Source: an uncultured Oscillospiraceae bacterium
GTDB taxonomy: Bacteria; Bacillota; Clostridia; Oscillospirales; Oscillospiraceae
DNA length: 64,000 bases
Assembly: GCA_947589545.1 (NCBI GenBank)
Contig: CANQBA010000001.1
Span: forward strand, 55,292 to 119,291
Reading direction: 5' to 3'
The notes under the pieces were generated by a model that ran no database searches, was not told the DNA's origin, and was given only the letters and a program-made list of their open reading frames with translations. The translations under genes were made by a program, and so were the position numbers. Each line of letters starts with the position of its first letter. The first letter of the stretch is position 1. Positions 16,763 to 25,881 of the stretch are shown one piece after another.

Positions 16763-18553
16763 ATGCCCGGAGCAGGAGACAGGGGCGGCGTCAAGCGCAA
16801 GCCCAAAAACGCCAAGCGCACCCTTTTGCGCATCATAAAATATATGGCCGTCTACAAGTGGGTGGTGGTGGCCCTGGTGATCGTGGCCTTCCTCAGCAAC
16901 ATCGGCAATCTGATGGGCCCCCAGCTGGCCGGCGAGGCCATCGGCGTGGTGGAGGAGGGCTTCAAGCAGGGCGCCGGAAAGATCGATATGTCCAGCGTCA
17001 CCCGCTACGCCCTTTGGATGATCGTCTTCTATGTGGGGAGCACGCTTTTGAGCTTCCTGGTGGGCATCGGCATGGCCCGGGTGGGCCGGCGGATCGCCAA
17101 CCACATGCGCCGCGACGTCTTCCACAAGCTGATGGTCATGCCGGTGAGCTATTTTGACCGCAACCAGGCCGGCGACATCATCTCCCGGGTCAGCTACGAC
17201 GTGGACGTGGTGACCATGAGCCTCTCCTCGGACGTGGTGCAGATCATCACCAGCTTCGTCACGGTGGTGGGGAGCTTCATCATGATGATCATCGTCTCCC
17301 CGCCCATGGTGCTGTGCATGATCTTTATCATCCCCGTGTCCGTCTGGTACACCCGCATGATGTCCAAAAAGACCCGGCCCCTCTACTCCAAGCGGAGCGC
17401 CGCCTACGGCACCATGAACGGATTCGCCGAGGAGATGTTCTCCGGTCAGAAGACCATCCTGGCCTACGCCAACGAGGACCGGGTGACGGACAACTTCTCC
17501 GCCATCAACCGGGCCGCCGCCGAGGCGTATAAGAATTCCGACAGCCTGGGCGTCACCATGGGCCCCACCATCGGCATGATCAACAACTTCGGCCTCTCCG
17601 CTATCGGCATGGGCGGCGCGGTGCTGTACCTGATGAAGGTGGTGGGCCTGGAGCAGATCTCCAAGTTCGTGCTCTACTCCCGGAAATTCTCCGGCCCCAT
17701 CAACGAAATCAGCAACATCATCAACGAGATCTACTCCGCCCTGGCCGCCGCCGAGCGCGTCTTTGAGTTCCTGGACGAGCCGGAGGAGCCGGCGGATGTG
17801 GAGGACGCCGCCGTTCTGCAAAACTGCCGGGGGCAGGTGCGGGTGGAGGACGTGAGCTTCGGCTATGTGCCGGAGAAGGTCATCCTGAAAAACATCGATC
17901 TCAGGGCCGAGCCGGGCCAGACCATTGCCATCGTGGGCCCCACCGGCGCGGGCAAGACCACCATCATCAATCTGCTGATGCGCTTTTACGACGTGAACAG
18001 CGGGCAGATCTTCGTGGACGGGCGGGAGGCCCGGCAGTACACCCTGGACAGCCTGCGCCGCAGCTACGCCATGGTGCTCCAGGACACCTGGGTCTTCAAC
18101 GGCACCATCTTCGACAACATCGCCTACGGCAAGGAGAACGCCACCGAGGAGGAGGTAGTCCGCGCGGCCAAAGCCGCCATGATCCACGGCTACATCATGC
18201 GCCTGCCCCAGGGGTACAAGACGGTGATCAGCGAGGACGGCGGCAACATCTCCAAGGGCCAGAAGCAGCTGCTGACCATCGCCCGGGCCATGCTCTACAA
18301 CACCAGTATGCTGATCCTGGACGAGGCCACCTCCAACGTGGACACCACCACCGAGCGCCAGGTCCAGGCCGCCATCCGGGGCCTCATGCGGGGCAAAACC
18401 AGCTTCGTCATCGCCCACAGGCTCTCCACCGTCCAGAACGCCGACAGGATCTTGGTCATCGACCACGGGAACCTCATCGAGCAGGGGAGCCACGAGGAGC
18501 TGATGGCCATGAAGGGCTTCTACTACAAGCTCTACGCCAGCCAGTACGAATGA
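16763..18553 (+). CDS. ABC exporter half-transporter B (catalytic partner)
   Basis: A 596-residue fused permease-ATPase with a basic N-terminal tail (VKRKPKNAKR), six transmembrane helices, Walker A GPTGAGKTT at 392-400, and Walker B ILDEATSNVD with the normal catalytic Glu521. Its signature reads ISKGQ at 496-500 instead of LSGGQ. That motif would face the Asp-bearing Walker B of subunit A, so both deviations fall in the same degenerate site, as expected for an asymmetric heterodimer. GAGGAGGTGAGG precedes the ATG, 12 bp after subunit A. Confidence 0.92.
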   Translation: MPGAGDRGGVKRKPKNAKRTLLRIIKYMAVYKWVVVALVIVAFLSNIGNLMGPQLAGEAIGVVEEGFKQGAGKIDMSSVTRYALWMIVFYVGSTLLSFLVGIGMARVGRRIANHMRRDVFHKLMVMPVSYFDRNQAGDIISRVSYDVDVVTMSLSSDVVQIITSFVTVVGSFIMMIIVSPPMVLCMIFIIPVSVWYTRMMSKKTRPLYSKRSAAYGTMNGFAEEMFSGQKTILAYANEDRVTDNFSAINRAAAEAYKNSDSLGVTMGPTIGMINNFGLSAIGMGGAVLYLMKVVGLEQISKFVLYSRKFSGPINEISNIINEIYSALAAAERVFEFLDEPEEPADVEDAAVLQNCRGQVRVEDVSFGYVPEKVILKNIDLRAEPGQTIAIVGPTGAGKTTIINLLMRFYDVNSGQIFVDGREARQYTLDSLRRSYAMVLQDTWVFNGTIFDNIAYGKENATEEEVVRAAKAAMIHGYIMRLPQGYKTVISEDGGNISKGQKQLLTIARAMLYNTSMLILDEATSNVDTTTERQVQAAIRGLMRGKTSFVIAHRLSTVQNADRILVIDHGNLIEQGSHEELMAMKGFYYKLYASQYE

Positions 18554-18598
18554 GCTTTCGAAAAAAAGTGAATATTTCAAACTTTTTTCCGTAAGCCG

Positions 18599-18627
18599 TT
18601 GCGCTTTCCCGCGGGAGGTGTTAAAAT
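18599..18627 (+). promoter_or_regulatory. Probable promoter of the flavodiiron-rubredoxin operon
   Basis: TTGCGC (18599-18604) and TAAAAT (18622-18627) are 17 bp apart, about 39 bp before the ATG. Upstream an AT-only dyad (AAAAAAGT/ACTTTTTT, near 18561-18588) might weakly terminate the ABC operon. Confidence 0.55.
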
Positions 18628-18665
18628 AATCACATTACGCCAGTAAAGCGCAAGGAGGTTATGGA

Positions 18666-20456
18666 ATGAACATCACCAAGGATATCAAATACATCGGCGT
18701 CAACGACCACAAGGTCGATCTTTTCGAGGGGCAGTATGTGGTGCCCAACGGCATGGCCTACAACTCCTATCTCATCCTGGACGACAAGACGGCGGTCATG
18801 GACACGGTGGATCGGAGCTTCACCCACGAGTGGCTGGACAACCTGGCGGAGGCACTGGAGGGCCGGAAGCCCGACTACCTGATCGTCCAGCACATGGAGC
18901 CGGATCACTCCGCCAACATCATGAGCTTCATGAACGCCTATCCCGAGGCCCTCATCGTCTCCTCCCAGAAGGCCTTCGCCATGATGAAGAACTTCTTCGG
19001 CACGGAGTTTGAAGACCGCCGCGTGGTGGTGGGGGAGGGGGACACCCTGACCCTGGGCCGCCACACCCTCACCTTCGTCACCGCCCCCATGGTGCACTGG
19101 CCGGAGGTCATCGTCACCTATGACAGCTTAGATAAGGTGCTCTTCTCCGCCGACGGCTTCGGCAAATTCGGCGCGCTGGATGTGGAGGAGGACTGGGCCT
19201 GCGAGGCGCGGCGCTATTACATCGGCATCGTGGGCAAGTACGGCGCCCAGGTGCAGGCGCTCCTCAAGAAGGCCGCGGGCCTGGACATCCAAATCATCTG
19301 CCCCCTCCACGGGCCTGTGCTCACGGAGAACTTGGGCTATTACCTGAATCTCTACAACATCTGGTCCGGCTACGGCGTGGAGAGCGAGGGCGTGGTCATC
19401 GCCTACACCTCCGTCTACGGCCACACCAAAAAGGCCGTGGAGCTTCTGGCCGAGAAGCTCCGGGAGCGGGGCTGCCCCAAGGTGGTGGTCACCGACCTTG
19501 CCAGAAGCGATATGGCCGAGGCGGTGGAGGACGCCTTCCGCTACGGAAAGCTGGTCCTGGCCACCACCACCTACAACGCCGAGATCTTCCCCTTCATGCG
19601 GGAGTTCATCAACCACCTGACGGAGCGGGGCTTTAAAAACCGCACCGTGGGCCTTATGGAGAACGGCTCCTGGGCGCCTATGGCCGCCAAGGTCATGAAG
19701 GGCATGCTGGAGAGCTGCAAGAACATCACCTGGACGGACACCACCGTGCGCATCACCTCCGCCCTCAACGACATAAGCCGCGGGCAGATCGAGGCCCTGG
19801 CGGAGGAGCTCACCCGGGACTACGTGGCCCAGAACGGAGAGACGGCCAACAAGAACGACATGACGGCCCTTTTCAACATCGGCTGCGGCCTCTATGTGGT
19901 GACCTCCAACGACGGCAAGCGGGACAACGGCCTCATCGTCAACACCGTCACCCAGGTGACCAACACCCCCAACCGGGTGGCCGTCTGCATCAACAAGGAC
20001 AACTACTCCCACCACATCATCAAGCAGACGGGGAAGATGAACGTCAACTGCCTGTCCGTGGAGGCCCCCTTCTCCGTCTTTGAGTCCTTCGGCTTCCGCA
20101 GCGGCCGGAACGTGGACAAGTTTGAGGGGACTGAGGTGCTCAGATCCGACAACGGCCTTGTGTTCCTGCCCCGGTACATCAACTCCTTCATGTCCCTGAA
20201 GGTGGAGCAGTACATCGACATGGACACCCACGGTATGTTCATCTGCTCCGTCACCGAGGCCCGGGTCATCTCCGACAAGGAGACCATGACCTACACCTAC
20301 TATCAGCAGAACGTCAAGCCCAGGCCCAAGACGGAGGGCAAGAAGGGCTGGGTCTGCAAGGTCTGCGGCTACGTCTATGAGGGCGACGAGCTTCCCGAGG
20401 ACTTTGTCTGCCCGCTGTGCAAGCACGGCGCGGCGGATTTTGAGCCAATACAGTGA
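18666..20456 (+). CDS. Four-domain flavodiiron protein (MBL-flavodoxin-flavin reductase-rubredoxin)
   Basis: A 596-residue cytosolic O2/NO reductase. The metallo-beta-lactamase domain (1-~240) has all di-iron ligands: His76, Glu78, Asp80 and His81 in HMEPDH, then His144, Asp163 and His215. A flavodoxin domain follows (~250-395; AYTSVYGHTKKAVELL binds FMN), then a flavin-reductase-like split barrel (~400-535; NGLIVNTVTQVTNTPNRVAV). The C-terminal rubredoxin (~545-596) has CKVCGYVYEG and CPLCKHG. The fusion places electron entry, flavin and di-iron site in one chain. A separate rubredoxin gene follows 24 bp later, probably as an additional electron donor. It protects an anaerobe against oxygen or nitric oxide. 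Confidence 0.93.
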   Translation: MNITKDIKYIGVNDHKVDLFEGQYVVPNGMAYNSYLILDDKTAVMDTVDRSFTHEWLDNLAEALEGRKPDYLIVQHMEPDHSANIMSFMNAYPEALIVSSQKAFAMMKNFFGTEFEDRRVVVGEGDTLTLGRHTLTFVTAPMVHWPEVIVTYDSLDKVLFSADGFGKFGALDVEEDWACEARRYYIGIVGKYGAQVQALLKKAAGLDIQIICPLHGPVLTENLGYYLNLYNIWSGYGVESEGVVIAYTSVYGHTKKAVELLAEKLRERGCPKVVVTDLARSDMAEAVEDAFRYGKLVLATTTYNAEIFPFMREFINHLTERGFKNRTVGLMENGSWAPMAAKVMKGMLESCKNITWTDTTVRITSALNDISRGQIEALAEELTRDYVAQNGETANKNDMTALFNIGCGLYVVTSNDGKRDNGLIVNTVTQVTNTPNRVAVCINKDNYSHHIIKQTGKMNVNCLSVEAPFSVFESFGFRSGRNVDKFEGTEVLRSDNGLVFLPRYINSFMSLKVEQYIDMDTHGMFICSVTEARVISDKETMTYTYYQQNVKPRPKTEGKKGWVCKVCGYVYEGDELPEDFVCPLCKHGAADFEPIQ

Positions 20457-20480
20457 TCACGTCAGAAAGGAGCCTTTACC

Positions 20481-20639
20481 ATGAAATACGTCTGTGAGAT
20501 CTGCGGCTGGGAGTACGACGAGGCCGCCGGCGACCCCGACAACGGCATCGCCCCCGGCACCAAGTTCGAGGATCTTCCCGAGGATTTCGTCTGCCCCATG
20601 TGCGGCGTAGGCAAGGAAAACTTTACTGCGGAAGAATAA
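20481..20639 (+). CDS. Rubredoxin
   Basis: A 52-residue one-iron electron carrier with the two Cys pairs CEICGWEY and [11 protein letters not shown] and the conserved core LPEDFVCP. The length is standard for rubredoxin. AAAGGAG precedes the ATG at 20481. It lies 24 bp behind the flavodiiron gene, so the two are cotranscribed and probably form one electron chain. Confidence 0.95.
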   Translation: MKYVCEICGWEYDEAAGDPDNGIAPGTKFEDLPEDFVCPMCGVGKENFTAEE

Positions 20640-20659
20640 TCCCTGAATCTAATCCCCGT

Positions 20660-20695
20660 CCCGGCGGGCCGGAAGGCCCGCCGGGGTCTTTTTTT
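20660..20695 (+). terminator. Intrinsic terminator after rubredoxin
   Basis: CCCGGCGGGCC (20660-20670) pairs with GGCCCGCCGGG (20675-20685) around GGAA, followed by a seven-T run. Confidence 0.92.
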
Positions 20696-20716
20696 GGCGT
20701 TTTTTGAAAAATAGTC

Positions 20717-20745
20717 TTTTCACAGAGGGGAATTGGTGATATACT
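20717..20745 (+). promoter_or_regulatory. Possible promoter of cls
   Basis: TTTTCA (20717-20722) and TATACT (20740-20745) are 17 bp apart, 35 bp before the cls start. The -35 box is poor. Confidence 0.4.
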
Positions 20746-20779
20746 GTACTTGACATAATATCTTTTGGGGGGAACAGTT

Positions 20780-22360
20780 GTGTCCGCACCGGTCGTCACC
20801 GACAACAAGAAGAAAATCAAGCGCGGCTTTTTCGCCATCGTCACCGGCCGCACCTTCATCATCGCGCTGCTGCTGGCAGCCCAGTTCGTCCTTTTGATGT
20901 GGGGCTTTGAGCGGCTGGGCGAGTACATCCACTTGGGCTCTGCGGTGGCCTCCGCGCTGATGCTCATCTACATCGTCAACTCCCCAAGCGACCCCACCGT
21001 AAAGCTCACCTGGTGCTTCGTGGTGGCGCTGGTGCCCGTGCTGGGCATCCCCCTCTATTTCTACATCAAGACGGATATCGGCCACCGCACGGTCCAGCGC
21101 TCCATCAGCCGCTGTATCACGGAGACGGCCCCCTACATGCTCCCCGCGCCCGACGCCGGCGGCGCGGCGGCCCTGACCCTGGAAAAGACCGACCCCGATG
21201 CGGCCTCCATCGCCAGATACCTCAAGGACACCGCCGGCTTCCCCGCCTACACCGGCAGCGAGGTGACTTATTTCCCCCTGGGGGAGAACAAGTTCGCGGC
21301 GATGATCGAGGAGCTTGAGAAGGCCGAGAGCTTCATCTTCATGGAATATTTCATCGTCGCCGAGGGGCGCATGTGGGACACCATCCTGGAGATTCTCACC
21401 CGCAAGGCCAAGGCCGGGGTGGACGTGCGGTTCATGTACGATGGCACCTGCGCCTTCGCCGACCTGCCCTATTCCTACCCGGAGGAGCTGAAGGCCCGGG
21501 GCATCAAGTGTCAGGTCTTCGCCCCGGTGCGGCCCTTCGTCTCCACCCACTACAACAACCGCGACCACCGGAAGATCTTGGTGGTGGACGGCAGGGTGGG
21601 CTTCACCGGCGGGGTCAACCTGGCCGACGAGTATATCAACGAAAAGGCGCGCTTCGGTCACTGGAAGGACACCGCCATACGTGTGCGCGGCGAGGCGGTC
21701 AGGAGCTTCACCCTGATGTTTTTGCAGATGTGGAACTCCACCGAGCGGGCCGGCGGCTGCGCCTATGAGCGGTTTTTGCCGGAGCCGGAGACGGTCCGCG
21801 TCCCCGACGCCCCCGGCGTGGTCATCCCCTACGGGGACAGCCCCATGGACTCCGAGCGGGTGGGGGAGGCGGTGTATCTGCACCTCATCAACACCGCGCG
21901 GCAGTACGTGTACATCATGACGCCCTACCTCATTCTGGACGGGGAGACGGTGACTGCCCTGACGGCGGCGGCCAAGCGCGGGGTGGACACCCGCATCATC
22001 CTGCCCCACATCCCCGACAAGACCTACGCCTTCTGGCTGGCCAAGAGCCATTACGCCCAGCTTGTGGACGCCGGGGTGAAGCTCTACGAGTACACCCCCG
22101 GGTTTATCCACGCCAAGGTCTTCCTCCAGGACGGCAAGATGGGGGTGGTGGGCACCATCAATCTGGATTACAGGAGCCTTTACCACCACTTCGAATGCGC
22201 GGCCCTGCTGTGCGGCGTCCCGGCCCTGGAGGATATCCGCGCCGACTTTGAGGACACCCTGGCCAAATCCCAGCGCGTCACCCATGAGAGCGTCGCCCAT
22301 GAGAAGCTCCATGTGAAATTCTTCGGCGCCCTTTTGAAGATCGTGGCGCCGTTAATGTAA
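20780..22360 (+). CDS. cls: Cardiolipin synthase (phospholipase D family)
   Basis: A 526-residue membrane enzyme that condenses two phosphatidylglycerols to cardiolipin. Two N-terminal transmembrane helices (about 25-45 and 50-90) are followed by two PLD catalytic motifs: His263-x-Lys265 in NRDHRKILVVDG, and His444-x-Lys446 in FIHAKVFLQDGKMGVVGTIN. The length fits bacterial ClsA. The GTG at 20780 is chosen because TTTGGGGGG sits just upstream; a TTG at 20765 would overlap it. It looks monocistronic. Confidence 0.92.
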   Translation: MSAPVVTDNKKKIKRGFFAIVTGRTFIIALLLAAQFVLLMWGFERLGEYIHLGSAVASALMLIYIVNSPSDPTVKLTWCFVVALVPVLGIPLYFYIKTDIGHRTVQRSISRCITETAPYMLPAPDAGGAAALTLEKTDPDAASIARYLKDTAGFPAYTGSEVTYFPLGENKFAAMIEELEKAESFIFMEYFIVAEGRMWDTILEILTRKAKAGVDVRFMYDGTCAFADLPYSYPEELKARGIKCQVFAPVRPFVSTHYNNRDHRKILVVDGRVGFTGGVNLADEYINEKARFGHWKDTAIRVRGEAVRSFTLMFLQMWNSTERAGGCAYERFLPEPETVRVPDAPGVVIPYGDSPMDSERVGEAVYLHLINTARQYVYIMTPYLILDGETVTALTAAAKRGVDTRIILPHIPDKTYAFWLAKSHYAQLVDAGVKLYEYTPGFIHAKVFLQDGKMGVVGTINLDYRSLYHHFECAALLCGVPALEDIRADFEDTLAKSQRVTHESVAHEKLHVKFFGALLKIVAPLM

Positions 22361-22471
22361 TGCTTTCGTTGCGGAATACACTTACGTCCCCGCATGATTT
22401 ACTGATCGCCCGGGGGCCCCAAAAAGATTACCATTAATTACCACAGCTTTCACGAAACGGAGGTACCGCCC

Positions 22472-23560
22472 ATGATCAATATACTCCACGCCGCGGATTT
22501 TCATATGGATTCGCCCTTCCACGCCCTGCCGGAGGACAAGGCCGTCCAGCGCCGGCGGGAGCAGAGGGAGCTTCTGGACCGGCTGGCCGCCGAGGCGGAA
22601 AAGGCGGACGTGGTCCTGCTGGCCGGCGACCTCTTTGACTCCACGGCCTCCTACTGGGAGACGGCGGAGACGCTGACCCGGGTGCTGTCCTCCGTCAAGG
22701 CCCGGGTGTTCATCGCGCCGGGGAACCACGACCACTACACCGCCCGGTCGCCCTACGCCTTTATGGAGCTGCCGGAAAACGTCCACATCTTCCGCACGCC
22801 CCAGCTGCGGGGCATCGAGATCCCGGAGCTGAACGCCCGGGTCTGGGGCGCGGGCTTCACCGCCGGCGGGTGTGAGCCGTTGCTGCGCTCCTTCACCGTC
22901 CGGGCCAGCGATAAGCTGGAGCTGATGGTGCTCCACGGCGACATCGCCGCCAACTCCCGCTACAACGCCATCTCCGAGGAGGACATCGCCCGCACGGGCC
23001 TGGACTACCTGGCCCTGGGCCACGTCCACACCTTCTCCGGCATCAAAAAGGCCGGCTCCACCTTCTACGCCTACCCCGGATGCCTGGAGGGCCGGGGCTT
23101 TGACGAGACGGGGGAGAAGGGGTACATCGTGGGCACGGTGGACAAGGGGAAGGCCGACCTCTCCTTCAAATGCGCCGGGGGACGGCAGTACCGGATCATC
23201 GAGGCCGATCTGACCGCCTCCGACGACGCCCTGAAGACCGCCTCTGAGGCCGTGGGGGAGGGCTTCCCCCGGGATATCGCGCGGCTGGTGCTGAAGGGGG
23301 AGTACCCGGAGGACGTGGACACGGAGGCCATCGCCCGGGCCCTGTCGGACAAATTCTACCATCTGACCGTCAAAAGCGAGCTTCGCCGCCGCCGGGATCT
23401 GTGGGCCGGGGCGGGGGAGGACACCCTGACGGGGATGTTCCTGGCCGATCTGAAGGCCAAATTTGAGGAATCCGCCGACGAGGACAGCCGGCAGCTCCTG
23501 GAGCTGGCGGCCCGGTACGGCATCGCCGCCCTGGAGGGCAGAGAGGAGTGGAAACCGTGA
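22472..23560 (+). CDS. yhaO: DNA repair exonuclease, Mre11/SbcD-like (YhaO family)
   Basis: A 362-residue calcineurin-fold metallophosphoesterase. Metal motifs are visible: ADFHMDSP (D..H near 9-11), LAGDLFDS near 50, APGNHDHY near 88, LHGDI near 150 and LGHVHTF near 185. The set and length match YhaO, the nuclease partner of YhaN, implicated in DNA double-strand break handling. GGAGGT precedes the ATG. The stop overlaps the start of the next gene (GTGA), so the two are translationally coupled. Confidence 0.9.
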   Translation: MINILHAADFHMDSPFHALPEDKAVQRRREQRELLDRLAAEAEKADVVLLAGDLFDSTASYWETAETLTRVLSSVKARVFIAPGNHDHYTARSPYAFMELPENVHIFRTPQLRGIEIPELNARVWGAGFTAGGCEPLLRSFTVRASDKLELMVLHGDIAANSRYNAISEEDIARTGLDYLALGHVHTFSGIKKAGSTFYAYPGCLEGRGFDETGEKGYIVGTVDKGKADLSFKCAGGRQYRIIEADLTASDDALKTASEAVGEGFPRDIARLVLKGEYPEDVDTEAIARALSDKFYHLTVKSELRRRRDLWAGAGEDTLTGMFLADLKAKFEESADEDSRQLLELAARYGIAALEGREEWKP

Positions 23561-25851
23561 AGATAAAAAAGCTCTCCGCCACCTTCGGCAAGCTGAAAAA
23601 CGCCGTTTTGGAGCCGGGGGACGGCCTCACCGTGATCGCCGCCCCCAACGAATCCGGCAAATCCACCTGGTGCGCCCTGCTGACGGCCATGCTCTACGGC
23701 ATCGACACCTCCGAGCGGGACCGGGCGGGACACCTGTCCGCCAAGACCCGCTACCGCCCCTGGGACGGCAGCGGCATGGTGGGCACCATGGAGATCGAGG
23801 ACGGCGGCAAAAGCCTCACCATCCAGCGCACCACCAAGGGCGCCGCCCCCATGAAGAACCTCATCGCCGTCTACACCGGCACCGCCCAGTTCATCCGCCT
23901 CCAGGATCCGGACTCCCTGGGCCGGCAGCTGACGGGCGTGTCCCGGCAGGTCTTTGAGCGCACGGCCTTCATCGCCCGGCCCGAAATGCGGGTGACCCAG
24001 ACCTCGGAGCTGGAGAAGAAGATCGCGGATCTCGTCTCCACCGGGGACGAGAATACCTCCTATACCGACGCCGACGAGCTCCTGCGCAAATGGCAGCGGA
24101 AGCTCCGCTACAACAAATCCGGCGTTATCCCCGGCCTGGAGCAGGAGCTCCGGGACGTGAACCACGCCTATTCCCTGATCGCCTCCTCCTCCGAGGAGAT
24201 CGCCGCCCTGCGCGCCTCCATGGCCAGGACGGAAAAGAACATCGAGCTTCTGGAGGAGGATCTGGTCACCCACGACAAGCTGGATGCCCGGGCCGCCGCA
24301 CGGAAGCTGGCGGAGGCCAAAAAGAGCATGGAGGCGGCCCAGGAGCGGGTGGACAGACTCACGGACGCCCTGACCGTGGACGGCCATCTGATGACCCGCC
24401 AGGACACCGCCGCCATCCGGGACACCGCCGCCGCGGTGATGCCCATGAAGAAGGTGGCCAGAGACGCGGAAAAGGCCCTGTGGCACGCGGAGAAGGAGCT
24501 GAACGACGCTTCCGCCCGCCGCGCCGCCTCGCCCCTGGCTTCTGTCCCGGAGGAGAAGACCGCCGCCGATATCCAGCGGGGACGGGAGCTTCGGGAAAAA
24601 TCCCTGACGGTGAAGGAGCCCCGGGTACCCCGGTGGATCCCCGTCCTGCTGTGGATCCTGGCGGTTCTGGGCCTTGTGCTCACCACGGGGCTGTTGACGC
24701 CCCTGTTCCGTCGGGATCCCCAGGCGCTGAAGGTCGTGGGCCTCAACATCTGGGGCATCCTGGCCTCCCTGCTGGCGGGCGCGGTGGGATTGGTGCTCTT
24801 CTTCATCAAACTGCCCCACCGGCGCAACGCCGCCGACGAGCTGGGCGATCTCCTGGCCGCGTACCGGGTGGGCGATATCGGGAAGCTGGAGGCCCTGCGG
24901 GACGCCTACGCCGCCCTTGTCCGGGACGAGGAGAGCAAGCGCTCCGCCCGGGACGCCGCCCGCGCCGCCTACGAGAGCGCGGGGAACGCCGCCCGGGAGG
25001 CGGAGGAGCGGGCCGTCGCCAGGATCTCCGCCTTTATGTCGGACGTGAAGAGCGGCGAGCAGGTGCTGGAGGCCCTGAACGTCACCGAGCGGGCCATCGA
25101 CGAGCTGACCCGCGCCCAGTTTGACGCCGTCTCCACCCGGAATATCTACGAGACGCTTCTGGCCGGCCAGGATCCGGCGGCCGTGCCGGAACCGGACGAC
25201 ACCTATCTGCCCATCCCCATGCGCAACCGGGAGGAGACGGTCTCCGCCCTGGAGCGGGCCAGGGCACAGCTTACCGAGCAGACCCGGGCCCTGGATCTGG
25301 CCACCGGCGCCCAAAGGACGCTGGGCGACCCCGCCGTCATCGAGGGCAAGGCCCTGGCTCTCACCGAGGAGATTGGGGAGCTGAACCGCCGGTACAGCGC
25401 CCTGACATTGGCCGTGGAGGCGCTGTCCGAGGCCAATACGAAGCTCCAGACCCGCTTCTCCCCGGAGGTCAGCCGCAAGGCCGGGGAGATCATGTCCCGC
25501 CTCACCGACGGGAAGTACGAAAAGCTCTACTTCGACAAGGGCTTTGACGCCGGGGCCAAGGAGGGGGACAGCCCCGAGACGCACAATGTGCTGGCCCTGT
25601 CCGACGGCACCGCCGACGAGATCTACCTCTCCCTGCGCCTTGCCATGTGCGAGCTTTTGCTGGGCGGGGACGACCCCTGCCCCATCGTCCTGGACGACGC
25701 CCTGGCCAATTTTGACGACCGGCGCTGTCAAAACGCCCTGAACGTCCTTCTGGAGATGTCCAAAACCCGCCAGATCATCCTCTTCTCCTGCCACAGCCGG
25801 GAGGCGGATATGCTGGAGGGCGCCGAGGGCGTCAAGATCATCCGGGGGTAA
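23557..25851 (+). CDS. yhaN: Rad50/SbcC-like ATPase (YhaN family)
   Basis: A 764-residue SMC-like protein. Walker A is ANESGKST near residue 30; Walker B is IVLDDALANFD near 710 with ALSDGTADEIYLSLRLA before it as the signature. In between are long coiled coils and two hydrophobic helices (VLLWILAVLGLVLTTGLL and GILASLLAGAVGLVLFF, about 365-415), a known oddity of YhaN that suggests membrane association. It should pair with YhaO as a Mre11-Rad50-like complex. The start is GTG at 23557 with GAGGAG upstream; GTG 23548 has no room for a site. Confidence 0.88.
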   Translation: MKIKKLSATFGKLKNAVLEPGDGLTVIAAPNESGKSTWCALLTAMLYGIDTSERDRAGHLSAKTRYRPWDGSGMVGTMEIEDGGKSLTIQRTTKGAAPMKNLIAVYTGTAQFIRLQDPDSLGRQLTGVSRQVFERTAFIARPEMRVTQTSELEKKIADLVSTGDENTSYTDADELLRKWQRKLRYNKSGVIPGLEQELRDVNHAYSLIASSSEEIAALRASMARTEKNIELLEEDLVTHDKLDARAAARKLAEAKKSMEAAQERVDRLTDALTVDGHLMTRQDTAAIRDTAAAVMPMKKVARDAEKALWHAEKELNDASARRAASPLASVPEEKTAADIQRGRELREKSLTVKEPRVPRWIPVLLWILAVLGLVLTTGLLTPLFRRDPQALKVVGLNIWGILASLLAGAVGLVLFFIKLPHRRNAADELGDLLAAYRVGDIGKLEALRDAYAALVRDEESKRSARDAARAAYESAGNAAREAEERAVARISAFMSDVKSGEQVLEALNVTERAIDELTRAQFDAVSTRNIYETLLAGQDPAAVPEPDDTYLPIPMRNREETVSALERARAQLTEQTRALDLATGAQRTLGDPAVIEGKALALTEEIGELNRRYSALTLAVEALSEANTKLQTRFSPEVSRKAGEIMSRLTDGKYEKLYFDKGFDAGAKEGDSPETHNVLALSDGTADEIYLSLRLAMCELLLGGDDPCPIVLDDALANFDDRRCQNALNVLLEMSKTRQIILFSCHSREADMLEGAEGVKIIRG

Positions 25852-25881
25852 ATGGCGCCCCTGACGAGGAGGGATCCTTCT

